The position numbers and the translations under genes are program-made. This document shows positions 23,250-31,652 of a DNA stretch of 64,000 nt, piece after piece. Every line of letters begins with the position of its first letter. Positions within the stretch are counted from its first letter, which is position 1. The stretch lies in NCBI GenBank assembly GCA_963791425.1, contig CAWBSE010000004.1:744001-808000 (forward strand). Reading direction: 5' to 3'. The DNA comes from DATBLE01 sp963791425 (GTDB taxonomy: Bacteria > Actinomycetota > Thermoleophilia > Gaiellales > Gaiellaceae). The notes under the pieces are model-generated. The model ran no database searches. It worked only from the letters and a program-made list of their open reading frames with translations, and was not told the origin of the DNA.

Positions 23250-25045
23250 AGATCTACCAGGCCGGCAGCCACCTGACCGAGGAGCGCGGGGTGAGCGTGC
23301 GCGACTGGTCGTGGCGGCAGACGCGCCGGCGGTTCAGAACGCTGGGGCAGCTGGTCGCCCCGTACCGCGGCCGCGCGATCCTCTCGGTGCTGACGCTCCT
23401 GCTCGCGACCGTGATCGCCCTCGCACCGCCGCTGCTCGCCAAGACCGCGCTCAACGACGCGCTCAACGGCGGCGGACACCTGTATCTGATCGTCGGGCTG
23501 TTCCTCGTCGCAGGCCTCCTGAACTGGGGCATGACCTACGCGCAGACGTACCTGACCGGTTGGGTCGGCGAACGGATGCTGGCCGACCTGCGCACGAAGC
23601 TCTTCGAGCACCTGCAGCGGCTGTCGCTCGGCTTCTACGAGCGCAACCGCGCCGGGGTCGTGATCAGCCGCCTGACGAACGACGTCGAAGCGCTCGACCA
23701 GCTCGTCACCGACGGCGTCTCGACCCTCGTCCAGAGCACGTTGACCCTGATCGGCACCGCGATCCTGCTCTTCTTCCTCGACTGGCAGCTCGCGATCGCG
23801 ACGCTCCTCGTGATCCCGGTGATGAGCGTCGGGACCTTCTTCTACCGGAGGTACTCGACGCGTGCGTACCGAGCCGTCCGCGAGCGTCTCGGGATGGTGA
23901 CGGCGACGCTCGCCGAGGACATCGCCGGGATGCGCGTCGTCCAGGCGTTCGCGCGCGAGGAGACCAATGTCCGCAACTTCCGCGAGGTCAGCGAGCGCTA
24001 CCGGCAGTCGAACCAGCAGACGGTCGTGCTGAGCGGCTGGTATTTCCCGTACGTCGACCTGCTCTCCACGGTGGCGCTCGCGGTCGTCCTCGGCTACGGC
24101 GGGCACCTCTACTTCCAGGGGGCCGTGAGCATCCCGACACTCCTGGCGTTCACGCTCTACATCCAGAACTTCTTCGACCCCGTTCAGGCGCTGTCGCAGC
24201 TGTACGGGACGTTCCTCTCGGCCACCGCCGCGCTGGACAAGATCAACGGGCTCCTCGACGAGCAGGTCGAGATCGTCGACCAGGCGGACGCACGCGAGCT
24301 CGGACATCTCGAGGGACGCGTGAAGTTCGACGGCGTCCGCTTCACCTACAGCCGCGGCGACGAGGTGCTGCACGGGATCGACCTCGACGTCGCCGCCGGG
24401 ACGACCGTTGCCCTGGTTGGACACACCGGCGCCGGCAAGTCGACGATCGCGAAGCTGCTCGCGCGCTTCTACGACCCGACGCACGGGCGGATCACGCTCG
24501 ACGGCGCCGATCTCCGCCACGTCACCCAGGCGTCGCTCCGGCGGCAGCTCGGGGTCGTGCCGCAGGAGGGCTTCCTGTTCGCCGGGACGGTGCGCGACAA
24601 CATCGCGTTCGGCCGGCCCGACGCGACCACGGCCGAGGTGCTCGCCGCCGCCGGAGCCGTCGGCGCGCACGACTTCATCGCCGACCTCGAGGACGGCTAC
24701 GAGACCGAGCTCGGCGAGCGCGGCTCACGACTCTCGCTCGGGCAGCGCCAGCTGGTCGCGTTCGCGCGTGCGCTGCTCGCCGACCCGCGCATCCTCGTCC
24801 TCGACGAGGCGACGTCGTCGGTCGACATCGGCACCGAGCGCCGGATCGAGGTCGCGCTGCAGAAGCTCCTCGCCGGCCGGACGGCGTTCATCATCGCGCA
24901 CCGGCTGTCCACGATCCGCGAGGCCGACCTGATCGTCGTCCTCGAGCACGGCCGCGTCGTCGAGCAGGGCACGCACGACGAGCTGATGGCCCGCCGCGGG
25001 CTCTACACCAGCCTGTACGGCGACTGGGCCGCCGACGTAGCGTAG
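23246..25045 (+). CDS. ABC exporter half-transporter B (degenerate signature)
   Basis: 599 aa, same architecture as its partner: membrane domain with six helices, then an ATPase with Walker A GHTGAGKST near 392, signature SRLSLGQRQL near 496 (LSLGQ in place of LSGGQ) and a normal Walker B ILVLDEATSSVD with catalytic Glu near 520. In the head-to-tail dimer the altered signature faces the partner's Asp-bearing Walker B, so one site is degenerate and the other, using this subunit's Glu with the partner's LSGGQ, is active. Encoded in a two-gene operon with ATGA overlap. Confidence 0.92.
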   Translation: MKIYQAGSHLTEERGVSVRDWSWRQTRRRFRTLGQLVAPYRGRAILSVLTLLLATVIALAPPLLAKTALNDALNGGGHLYLIVGLFLVAGLLNWGMTYAQTYLTGWVGERMLADLRTKLFEHLQRLSLGFYERNRAGVVISRLTNDVEALDQLVTDGVSTLVQSTLTLIGTAILLFFLDWQLAIATLLVIPVMSVGTFFYRRYSTRAYRAVRERLGMVTATLAEDIAGMRVVQAFAREETNVRNFREVSERYRQSNQQTVVLSGWYFPYVDLLSTVALAVVLGYGGHLYFQGAVSIPTLLAFTLYIQNFFDPVQALSQLYGTFLSATAALDKINGLLDEQVEIVDQADARELGHLEGRVKFDGVRFTYSRGDEVLHGIDLDVAAGTTVALVGHTGAGKSTIAKLLARFYDPTHGRITLDGADLRHVTQASLRRQLGVVPQEGFLFAGTVRDNIAFGRPDATTAEVLAAAGAVGAHDFIADLEDGYETELGERGSRLSLGQRQLVAFARALLADPRILVLDEATSSVDIGTERRIEVALQKLLAGRTAFIIAHRLSTIREADLIVVLEHGRVVEQGTHDELMARRGLYTSLYGDWAADVA

Positions 25046-25337
25046 GCACCGTGGTCGAGTCGGCATCGGCTCCGCCCTGAGCGACGCCTGGCAGGTCTAC
25101 AAGCTGCTTTTCCGGCGGTCGATCGTCATCGCGGCTGCCGTGCACATCGTGATCGAGAGCCTGAGCCTCGTCAGCGCCTCGACGCGTACGGAGCGACGGA
25201 GCGACGTCCGGCAGCGTAGCGGAGGATGCAGCTAGGCCTCCGGCGTAGCTGCCCTCGATGTCGTCGAGCTTGCACACGCTGTAAACCGCCATTGCGATTC
25301 CTTTCCGTGGAGTGCGACGACTCTATAGTCCCTCGAA
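25046..25337. other. gene-poor spacer with possible gene remnants
   Basis: No intact gene. On the plus strand 25080-25180 reads SDAWQVYKLLFRRSIVIAA, like a fragment of a membrane protein N-terminus. On the minus strand an ATG at about 25304, with GGAAAGGAA upstream, starts MAVYSVCKLDDIEGSYAGGL, like the first residues of a small cupin-type protein, and then loses coding character. Both are short and may be decayed ends left by deletion. The leaderless -10 of the next gene is at the right end. Confidence 0.35.
25324..25329 (+). promoter_or_regulatory. -10 element (TATAGT) of the HD-domain gene
   Basis: TATAGT ends 8 nt before ATG 25338, the best match to TATAAT among the leaderless-type sites in the window. 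Confidence 0.45.
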
Positions 25338-26216
25338 ATGGCCCTCGACAAGGACACCAAGGCACGGATCGAACAGCCGGTGTCGGAGCAGGCCGAGAAG
25401 GAAACGCGGCTCGCGCCGGCCCAGGCCGTCGACCAGATGCGGATCCGAGCGCCCGAGCGCTCGAACAAGAAGCTCCGCACCCTGATCGAGCGCGTCAACG
25501 ACGACAAGCGCCTGAAGGGCTGGTGGCACGTCGCGAACGTCAACGCGACCGTGCGGATGGAGATCAACGACCACTCGTGGGTGCACATCCAGATCGTCAC
25601 GAACATCGCCCTCAAGCTCCTGCGCCAGCTGACGAAGCACCACGTCGAGCCGTCGGTCGTCCGCGACTTCGGCATGACCAACGACGACGCCGAGATCGTG
25701 GTCGCGCTCGGTGCGCTGATGCACGACGTCGGCATGTCGATCCACCGTGAGGGCCACGAGGAGTTCAGCCTCTTCCTGGTCGAGCCGGAGATCCGGCGGC
25801 TGCTCGACGGGATCTACCAGGAGCCGGAAGTGACCGTGATCACGTCGGAGGTGCTGCAGTCGATCATCTCCCACCGCGCCGGCGGCGAGCCGTTCTCGCT
25901 CGAGGCGGGCGTCGTCCGCGTCGCCGACGCGCTGGACATGGCGCAGGGCCGCTCGCGGATCCCGTTCGAGAAGGGCCGCGTCTCGATGCACTCGCTGTCG
26001 GCGGCCGCGGTCGAGGACGTGATCATCTCCGACGGTGAGGAGCGGCCGATCAAGATCGACATCCTGATGAACAACTCGTCGGGCCTCTACCAGGTGGACG
26101 GGCTGCTCAAGGCGAAGCTCAAGGGGTCGGGCCTGGAGCCGTACGTCGAGGTGATCGCGCACATCGACACCGAGGCGGAGAAGAGCCTCGTACCGATCTA
26201 CAAGCTCGAGATCTGA
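25338..26216 (+). CDS. HD-domain phosphohydrolase
   Basis: 292 aa. A metal-dependent HD domain is spelled by NDHSWVHIQIV (first His, about residue 77), VALGALMHDVGMSIH (HD pair, about 135), IISHRAGG (His, about 180) and VRVADALDMAQGRS (Asp). The C-terminal third (VSMHSLSAAAVEDVIISDGEE, VDGLLKAKLKGSG, YVEVIAHIDTE) is an alpha/beta domain found in related archaeal and actinobacterial proteins. The substrate, nucleotide or signalling nucleotide, is unknown. It is monocistronic and followed by tRNA-Gln. Confidence 0.85.
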   Translation: MALDKDTKARIEQPVSEQAEKETRLAPAQAVDQMRIRAPERSNKKLRTLIERVNDDKRLKGWWHVANVNATVRMEINDHSWVHIQIVTNIALKLLRQLTKHHVEPSVVRDFGMTNDDAEIVVALGALMHDVGMSIHREGHEEFSLFLVEPEIRRLLDGIYQEPEVTVITSEVLQSIISHRAGGEPFSLEAGVVRVADALDMAQGRSRIPFEKGRVSMHSLSAAAVEDVIISDGEERPIKIDILMNNSSGLYQVDGLLKAKLKGSGLEPYVEVIAHIDTEAEKSLVPIYKLEI

Positions 26217-26244
26217 GCCTCCGGGGAAAGGCGCGCGACCCGGC

Positions 26245-26250
26245 TACAAT
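26245..26250 (+). promoter_or_regulatory. -10 element (TACAAT) of tRNA-Gln
   Basis: TACAAT lies 14 nt upstream of the first tRNA base, the normal distance for a tRNA promoter with a short 5' leader. Confidence 0.5.
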
Positions 26251-26264
26251 TTCCGCCGGCCCGT

Positions 26265-26335
26265 TGCGGGGTCGTCTAATGGTAGGACGCTCGGCTCTGG
26301 ACCGAGAAGTTGGGGTTCGAATCCCTGCCCCGCAG
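26265..26335 (+). tRNA. tRNA-Gln (CUG)
   Basis: Cloverleaf readable by eye: acceptor TGCGGGG with CCCCGCA, D-arm GTCT-AATGGTA-GGAC, anticodon stem CTCGG/CCGAG around the loop CTCTGGA (anticodon CUG), T-loop TTCGAAT, discriminator G. The genome-encoded CCA is incomplete (CC then T), so CCA must be added by enzyme. Confidence 0.95.
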
Positions 26336-26343
26336 CCTCGCAC

Positions 26344-27222
26344 TCACGCCGCGGCCGGAGCGGGTGTCGCCTCGCCGGCCCCCTTCGCCTCCTCGGTCGC
26401 GCGCGTGATCGCCACGGCGGCGACCAGCGCCAGCCCGAGCCCGGCGTAGGCGACGACCCTGTGCCAGGTCGGGGGCGCGAGCCGCTCGTCGAGGAGCAGC
26501 GTTCCGATCACGATGCAGACGATCGGGTTCACGACCGACGTCATCGCAACCGACGGCGCCAGGCGCCCGGTCGCGAGCGAGACCTGCTGGACGAGGAAGG
26601 CGAGGATCCCGGCCACCGCGAACGCCCAGAACTCCCAACTCGAGAGCATCCCGCCGAGGCCGTCCTGCTCGAGCGTCGTCCCGGTCGGCTTCCAGAGCGC
26701 GGCCGAGAGCCCGTACAGGAGGCCGGCACACGCGCCGTAGAGCGCGGCCTTCCGGGCGAGCGAGGCGCGCCCGCCGGCGACCAGCAGCGCAGCCGACGCA
26801 GCCCCGAGGACGACGATCGCGATCGCCCACTGCCAGCCCGGAGCGTTGTCGTTCCCGGAGGCGGCGTCGCCAACGACGGTGAAGACCGCCAGCCCGGCGA
26901 CGACGAGCGCGGCGGCGACGATCGCGGTCTGCCCGACCGGCTGGTTCGTCAGGAAGTAGCCGAGCGGCAGCGCGAAGACGATCGTCGTGACCAGGAGCGG
27001 CTGGATCACGGCCAGCCTGCCGTGGTCGAGCGCGACGGCCTGGCAGACGTACCCGCCGAGCAGCGCGACCGTCCCGAGCAGCCACCAGGTCTGCTTTGCG
27101 AGCTGGACGAACGACGCGGGCGACCGCAGCGACACCTCCCCCATGCCGAGCGCGCCCTTCTGCTGCAGCGTCGCCGCGAGCGCGAAGAGGAAGGCCGCAA
27201 CGAGGGCGAGAACCTCTGCCAC
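26344..27222 (-). CDS. DMT/EamA-type transporter
   Basis: 292 aa with about nine to ten membrane helices in the two-fold repeat characteristic of the drug/metabolite transporter superfamily. Helix 1 is VLALVAAFLFALAATLQQKG; the Q-Q-K motif and later AALYGACAGLLYGLSAALWK resemble the NIPA-like Mg2+ transporter branch. The second half (WEFWAFAVAGILAFLVQQVS, SVVNPIVCIVIGTLLLDERL) is the usual EamA end with a conserved Glu. Substrate unknown. GTG start at 27222, 7 nt after TAAGAT. Confidence 0.85.
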   Translation of the reverse strand: MAEVLALVAAFLFALAATLQQKGALGMGEVSLRSPASFVQLAKQTWWLLGTVALLGGYVCQAVALDHGRLAVIQPLLVTTIVFALPLGYFLTNQPVGQTAIVAAALVVAGLAVFTVVGDAASGNDNAPGWQWAIAIVVLGAASAALLVAGGRASLARKAALYGACAGLLYGLSAALWKPTGTTLEQDGLGGMLSSWEFWAFAVAGILAFLVQQVSLATGRLAPSVAMTSVVNPIVCIVIGTLLLDERLAPPTWHRVVAYAGLGLALVAAVAITRATEEAKGAGEATPAPAAA

Positions 27223-27229
27223 GGCCGGG

Positions 27230-27235
27230 ATCTTA
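27230..27235 (-). promoter_or_regulatory. -10 element (TAAGAT) of the DMT transporter
   Basis: TAAGAT on the minus strand, 7 nt before GTG 27222. Confidence 0.4.
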
Positions 27236-27247
27236 CGAGGCTTGCGG

Positions 27248-27928
27248 CTACGTGGAAAGGCCGCCGAGCACCGCGAACGGGCTCGGCTTCACTGCCTGCC
27301 AGACGAGCGCGCCGCTCGCCTCGATCTTCAGCTCGGCGCCCGCGGGCAGCTGCGGCTGGATCTTCTCGACGATCTCGTTCGCCTGGTCCTCGTTGTCGAC
27401 GCCGATCAGCAGGTACTTCCAGTGGCGGACCACGGTGATCGTCATGCCGGCCAGGAGCTCGTCGGCCTCGTCCTCGAGCCGATCGGCCAGCGCGGAGGCG
27501 TCGTGGTGCGAGTCGAGCTCGATCCGCACCTCCCAGAGCGCCGCGCCGAGCTCGTCGGATTCCTCGATCTCGTCCTCTTCGAGCTGCTCGTGCTCGGCCG
27601 CATGCTCCGCGTCGGTCGCCGGCAGCGCCTCGCTCTCCGGCTCCCAGCGCTCCTCCTCGGGATGCCAGCGGTGGATCTCGATATCGGGCTGGACGTCGTG
27701 GTCGGCGAGAATCCCGCGCACGACCTTCTCCGCGCCCTGGGCCGCTTCGAGCGAGCCGGCGTACAGGTAGACCACACCGGCGTCGTCGCCGCCCCCGACG
27801 ATCACCCGGTCGCCGAGGATGTTCCGAACGTCCTCCTCGACCTCGACCTCGGCCAACGACTCGACGAGCTTCCCGGAGTGCTCCTCCGGGGGAAGGATGA
27901 CGGTCACGCGCCAGTCGTCCTGAGCCAT
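27248..27928 (-). CDS. hypothetical acidic protein
   Basis: 226 aa, not recognised. Two similar alpha/beta halves: DDWRVTVILPPEEHSGKLVE through GVVYLYAGSLEAAQGAEKV, and ALWEVRIELDSHHDASALAD through LIGVDNEDQANEIVEK, joined by a strongly acidic linker (HEQLEEDEIEESDE). The repeated strand-helix-strand pattern suggests two ferredoxin-like modules. Soluble. ATG 27928 lies 7 nt after TAGCGT; the gene diverges from the flippase-like gene across 38 bp. Confidence 0.7.
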   Translation of the reverse strand: MAQDDWRVTVILPPEEHSGKLVESLAEVEVEEDVRNILGDRVIVGGGDDAGVVYLYAGSLEAAQGAEKVVRGILADHDVQPDIEIHRWHPEEERWEPESEALPATDAEHAAEHEQLEEDEIEESDELGAALWEVRIELDSHHDASALADRLEDEADELLAGMTITVVRHWKYLLIGVDNEDQANEIVEKIQPQLPAGAELKIEASGALVWQAVKPSPFAVLGGLST

Positions 27929-27935
27929 GCGGTGA

Positions 27936-27958
27936 ACGCTATCCGCTCGGGCTACGCT
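27936..27958. promoter_or_regulatory. divergent pair of leaderless -10 elements
   Basis: Minus-strand TAGCGT (27936-27941) is 7 nt before ATG 27928; plus-strand TACGCT (27953-27958) is 8 nt before GTG 27967. The two hexamers are 11 bp apart. Confidence 0.45.
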
Positions 27959-27966
27959 CCGTTCCC

Positions 27967-28923
27967 GTGGGCAAGATCATCGACGCCGCCGGGACGTTCT
28001 TCCACCACCTGGCCGACGTCCACTGGATCCCGCTCGCGATCGCGCTCGGGTTCAACGCGTTGCGCCTGTTCGCGCGCATCCCTGCCTGGCGGAACATCAT
28101 CTCTGCCTCGTACCCCGAGCTCAACGTACCTCGCCGGACGGTCGCCGGCGCGTACCTGTCGGGGGTCGGCGTCAACGCGATCGTCCCTGCCCGCGCCGGG
28201 GACGTGCTCAAGCTCTACCTCGTCCACGACCGGGTCGAGGGGACGACCTACCCGACGCTCGGCTCGACGCTGATCGTCGAGACCCTCCTGGACATGCTCG
28301 TCGCCGCCGCGATCCTCGCCTGGGCGCTGGCGATCGGCGTTCTGCCGGGGCTCGACGTCCTCCCCCACCTCCCGCAGGTCGACTGGAGCTGGCCGCTCAA
28401 CCACAAGCGCGAGTTCGCGATCATCGCCGCCGTCTGGATCGCCGTGCTGATCCTGTTCGCGGCGATCGGGATCCGGCGGGCGCGCCAATTCAAAGAGCGC
28501 GTCCGGCAGGGTTTCGCGATCTTCAACACGCGGTGGGCGTTCCTGACGAAGGTCTGCAGCTGGCAGCTGCTCTCGTGGGCCTGCCGCTTCGCCGCGGTCT
28601 ACTTCTTCCTGAAGGCGTTCCAGGTGCCGGCGACGCTGCACAACGCCCTGCTGGTCCTCGTCGTGCAGAGCCTGTCGACCCTGTTCCCGTTCACACCGGG
28701 CGGCGTCGGCACCCAGCAGGGCCTTCTCGTCTACGTCTTCGACCGCGCCGGCACCGGCATCGCCGGGACGCTGCTGCTCAGTTTCAGCGTCGGCATGTAC
28801 ATCGCGATCACGATCGAGAACATCGTCATCGGGTTCGTCGCGCTCTTCCTCATGATCGGCACCGTCCGCTGGAAGCGGGTGGTAGTGCCCGAGGAGGAAG
28901 AGGTCTATTCTCGGAGTCCGTGA
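27967..28923 (+). CDS. flippase-like integral membrane protein (LPG synthase TM / YbhN family)
   Basis: 318 aa with about eight membrane helices. Diagnostic segments of the PF03706-type family are SGVGVNAIVPARAGDVLKLYL (in part, residues about 60-80), LIVETLLDMLVAAAIL and PFTPGGVGTQQGLLVYVF. Members include the membrane domain of lysylphosphatidylglycerol synthase and lipid flippases; no aminoacyl-transferase domain is present, so a transport role for lipids or glycolipids is the inference. The C-terminus is acidic (VVVPEEEEVYSRSP). Its stop overlaps the GTG of the next gene. Confidence 0.85.
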   Translation: MGKIIDAAGTFFHHLADVHWIPLAIALGFNALRLFARIPAWRNIISASYPELNVPRRTVAGAYLSGVGVNAIVPARAGDVLKLYLVHDRVEGTTYPTLGSTLIVETLLDMLVAAAILAWALAIGVLPGLDVLPHLPQVDWSWPLNHKREFAIIAAVWIAVLILFAAIGIRRARQFKERVRQGFAIFNTRWAFLTKVCSWQLLSWACRFAAVYFFLKAFQVPATLHNALLVLVVQSLSTLFPFTPGGVGTQQGLLVYVFDRAGTGIAGTLLLSFSVGMYIAITIENIVIGFVALFLMIGTVRWKRVVVPEEEEVYSRSP

Positions 28924-30242
28924 GCGCGCAGCCCCATCCGGTCCGCATCACCTGCACCGACGACCTTCAGCGCTCGCGGCTGACCGTCTTCTTCAGGCTC
29001 CTGCTCGGGATCCCGCACTTCTTCTGGGCGGCGCTGCTCGGCTCGGCGGTGATCGTCATCGTCTTCATCAACTGGTTCATCCTGATGTTCACCCGGAAGA
29101 CGCCGGACGGCTTCCACGACTTCGTCGCCGGGTACATCCGCTACGTCGCCCACCTCGAGGCGTACGTCCTGCTCGCCGCCAATCCGTTCCCGCCGTTCTA
29201 TCTGGGAACCAGGGCGCCGTACCCGGTCGACCTCGAGATCGACCCGCCGCAGGAGCAGAGCCGGTGGAAGACCTTCTTCCGCCTCTTCCTGATGATCCCC
29301 GCCGGGTTGATCGCGAGCACATTGCTGTGGGGCGGCCCGTCCCGCGGGAGCTACGCCGCGGGCGGCCTCGCGACCCTGGTCTCGTTCTTTCTGTGGTGGG
29401 TGGGCGTGATCCGCGGACGGGCGCCGCGCGGGATGCGCGACCTGGTCGTGTACGCCGTCGGATATGCGGCGCAGACGTCGGCGTACATCTTCCTGCTCAC
29501 CGACCGATACCCGTTCAGCAGCCCGAGCTTCTTCGTCTCGCAGCGGGAGACGGCCCCGGCGGTGGCCGAGCTTCCCGCCGCCCCGCCGCCCGCAGTGGAG
29601 GGCGAGCCGGTTGCGCTCACGCCTGCCGCCGCGCCGACGGCCGAGCCGGTCGTCGTCGAGCCGCCGCACCCGGTCTCGATGTCGGTGACCGGCGAGCTGC
29701 GCCGCTCCCGCGTCCTCGTCTTCTTCCGGCTGCCGCTTGCGATCCCGCACCTGATCTGGCTGACGCTGTGGGCGATCCTCGCGCTCCTCGTTGCGTTCCT
29801 GACCTGGATCTGTGCGATCTTCATCGGCCGGCCGCCGCGCCCGTTCCATCGGTTCCTGTCGCGGTTCGTCCGTTACAGCGTCCATGTGTACGCGTTCCTG
29901 ATGCTCGTCGGGAACCCGTTCCCGGGCTTCGTCGGCAAGCCGGGCTCGTACCCGGTCGATCTGGAGCTCCCGCCGCTCGAGCACCAGAGCCGCTGGGTCA
30001 CCTTCTTCCGCGGGCTGCTCGGCTTCCCCGCGCTGATGATCGCCGGCGGACTGGGCGCATGCCTCTTCGCCGCAGCATTCCTCGGCTGGTTCGTCGGCCT
30101 CTTCTGCGGCCGGATGCCGCAGGGCCTGCGCGACCTGGGCGCCTACAGCCTCCGCTACACCGGGCAGTTCTATGCGTACCTGTACTTCGTCACGGCGAAG
30201 TACCCCGACTCGGGCCCTCGGCCCGACCCGTCGTCCCCGTAG
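28920..30242 (+). CDS. membrane protein with duplicated DUF4389 unit
   Basis: 440 aa. Two copies of a DUF4389-type unit (about residues 1-205 and 245-435) joined by a Pro/Ala linker. Each copy has two related halves: HPVRITCTDDLQRSRLTVFF and HPVSMSVTGELRRSRVLVFF begin copies 1 and 2, while PVDLEIDPPQEQSRWKTFFR and PVDLELPPLEHQSRWVTFFR begin their second halves. Each half supplies a pair of membrane helices and an (R/K)-x-P-x(1-2)-(F/M) turn (RKTPDGFHDF, RAPRGMRDL, RPPRPFHRF, RMPQGLRDL). Hence a fourfold internal repeat. Function unknown; cotranslated with the flippase-like gene by GTGA overlap. Confidence 0.82.
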   Translation: MSAQPHPVRITCTDDLQRSRLTVFFRLLLGIPHFFWAALLGSAVIVIVFINWFILMFTRKTPDGFHDFVAGYIRYVAHLEAYVLLAANPFPPFYLGTRAPYPVDLEIDPPQEQSRWKTFFRLFLMIPAGLIASTLLWGGPSRGSYAAGGLATLVSFFLWWVGVIRGRAPRGMRDLVVYAVGYAAQTSAYIFLLTDRYPFSSPSFFVSQRETAPAVAELPAAPPPAVEGEPVALTPAAAPTAEPVVVEPPHPVSMSVTGELRRSRVLVFFRLPLAIPHLIWLTLWAILALLVAFLTWICAIFIGRPPRPFHRFLSRFVRYSVHVYAFLMLVGNPFPGFVGKPGSYPVDLELPPLEHQSRWVTFFRGLLGFPALMIAGGLGACLFAAAFLGWFVGLFCGRMPQGLRDLGAYSLRYTGQFYAYLYFVTAKYPDSGPRPDPSSP

Positions 30243-30285
30243 AAGTTCCCCTACGCCGCGCCTTAGCTGTTCCGCCACGGGGTCG

Positions 30286-30605
30286 ATGACCACCCGAATC
30301 CTGTCCGGAAGCTCCTCGCCCGTGCTGCGCGCCGGCGAGGAGATCGCGCGAGGTCATCACGAGTGGTGGGACGGGACCGGGTATCCGACAGGTCTTCGCG
30401 GTGAGGAGATCCCGCTGTTCGCCCGAGTCGTTGCGGTTGCGGACGTGTTCGATGCACTGACACACGCCCGGCCGTACAAGCGAGCGTGGCCGGTGGCGAA
30501 GGCCGTGGCGGAGATCCGCAAGCTGAGCGGCGCGCAGTTCGACCCCAAGATCGTCGATGCGTTCGAACAGATCGACCCGTACCGGCTCGCGCCGAGCACC
30601 GGGCA
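30286..30605 (+). pseudogene. remnant of an HD-GYP phosphodiesterase
   Basis: The plus-strand frame reads RILSGSSSPVLRAGEEIA, GHHEWWDGTGYPTGLRGEEI, FARVVAVADVFDALTHARPY and SGAQFDPKIVDAFEQ, which align with the second half of HD-GYP domains (HHE..DG.GYP motif and the VAD.FDAL motif). The first half with the HD pair and any regulator domain are absent, no credible start codon with promoter precedes it, and the open frame runs into tRNA-Glu. It is therefore a truncated relic rather than a functional cyclic-di-GMP phosphodiesterase. Confidence 0.75.
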
Positions 30606-30667
30606 AGCACACCCGGGCCGCGTGGGCAGCCCCGCCGTCTCGTTCGAGGGAAACGCGAAGCGGGAAA

Positions 30668-30739
30668 GGCGCATACGGGATTCGAACCCGTGCCGCCGCC
30701 GTGAGAGGGCGGTGTCCTAGGCCACTAGACGAATGCGCC
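30668..30739 (-). tRNA. tRNA-Glu (CUC)
   Basis: Read on the minus strand: acceptor GGCGCAT with ATGCGCC, D-arm with GTCTAGTGGCCTAGGAC, anticodon stem CCGCC/GGCGG around CTCTCAC (anticodon CUC), T-arm GGGTTCGAATCCC. 72 nt without discriminator; no encoded CCA. Confidence 0.95.
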
Positions 30740-30833
30740 GCGGCGCCCAGTGTAGCGACCGGGCACGGGCGGCGGCCTGGGCCTGCCTCTCGTCGGATCT
30801 GTGAGTGACGGGGTAGCGACGCGACTCCCGAGG

Positions 30834-30839
30834 TAGGCT
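30834..30839 (+). promoter_or_regulatory. -10 element (TAGGCT) of the 30846 gene
   Basis: TAGGCT ends 6 nt before GTG 30846. Confidence 0.4.
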
Positions 30840-30845
30840 CGCGCG

Positions 30846-31643
30846 GTGGTGTTCTTCGCGCTGAACAACTGGCAGCTCGCACTCGTGCTCGTGGGCATCG
30901 CGATCGGGTCCGTGGTCCTCGGGCTGGTTGCAGGGCGGTCGCTGAGACACAAGTCGGAGGCGTTGAGCCAGCCGCTCGGGGTCGCTCACGCGGCGCTGTT
31001 CACGCTCGTCGCACTCGTGCTCGCGTTCGGTCTCGCGATGGCCGTGACCCGGTACGAGGCGCGCCGGGCGGCCGTCGTCGACGACGCCAACACGATCGGC
31101 ACCGCCTACCTCCGCGCGCAGACGCTGCAGGAGCCGGTGCGGAGCCGGTCACTCCCGCTGTACGTGCGGTACACCGACGCCAGTCTTCGGCTGTCCCACA
31201 CCCGCCCGGGAAGCGCCGCCGCGAGGCGCGCGATCGCCGCGGAGTCGGCGATCCAGCGACAGCTCTGGCATCTGGCCGGCCAGGCTCTGAGCTCGCAACC
31301 GACGGAGTCGGCACCTCGCCTCTACGTGGAGAGCCTCAACGACATGATCGACCAGCAGACGACCCGGGTGTCCGCTCTGAACAACCGCGTCCCGTCGTCG
31401 ATCCTCCTGATCGAGGTCGTCGGCGTCGCGATCGCACTCTTTCTCCTGTCCCTGTACCTGGCGCTCCTCGCGCGAGGGACGGTCACGGTGATCCTCGCCG
31501 CGGGACTGCTCACGATCCTGCTGTTCGTCAACTTCGACCTCGATCGACCGACCCGCGGCTTCATCACCATCCCGACGGCACCGCTTCTCGCACTGCGCGC
31601 GTCGATGGCGTTGCCCCCGGCCGCGGACGCGCCGCACGGCTAG
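30846..31643 (+). CDS. DUF4239-like membrane protein
   Basis: 265 aa. Two N-terminal helices (about residues 10-30 and 45-68; ALVLVGIAIGSVVLGLVAG, AALFTLVALVLAFGLAMAV), a soluble helical middle (RYEARRAAVVDDANTIGTAY, LPLYVRYTDASLRL, QRQLWHLAGQAL) and two C-terminal helices (SILLIEVVGVAIALFLLSLY, VILAAGLLTILLFVNFDLD). The R-x-x-VVDEAN-IGTA-LR pattern and RP.RG end match the DUF4239 family (bestrophin-like topology). Function unknown. Codon use is like the neighbours. Confidence 0.75.
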   Translation: MVFFALNNWQLALVLVGIAIGSVVLGLVAGRSLRHKSEALSQPLGVAHAALFTLVALVLAFGLAMAVTRYEARRAAVVDDANTIGTAYLRAQTLQEPVRSRSLPLYVRYTDASLRLSHTRPGSAAARRAIAAESAIQRQLWHLAGQALSSQPTESAPRLYVESLNDMIDQQTTRVSALNNRVPSSILLIEVVGVAIALFLLSLYLALLARGTVTVILAAGLLTILLFVNFDLDRPTRGFITIPTAPLLALRASMALPPAADAPHG

Positions 31644-31652
31644 TCCGACAGG

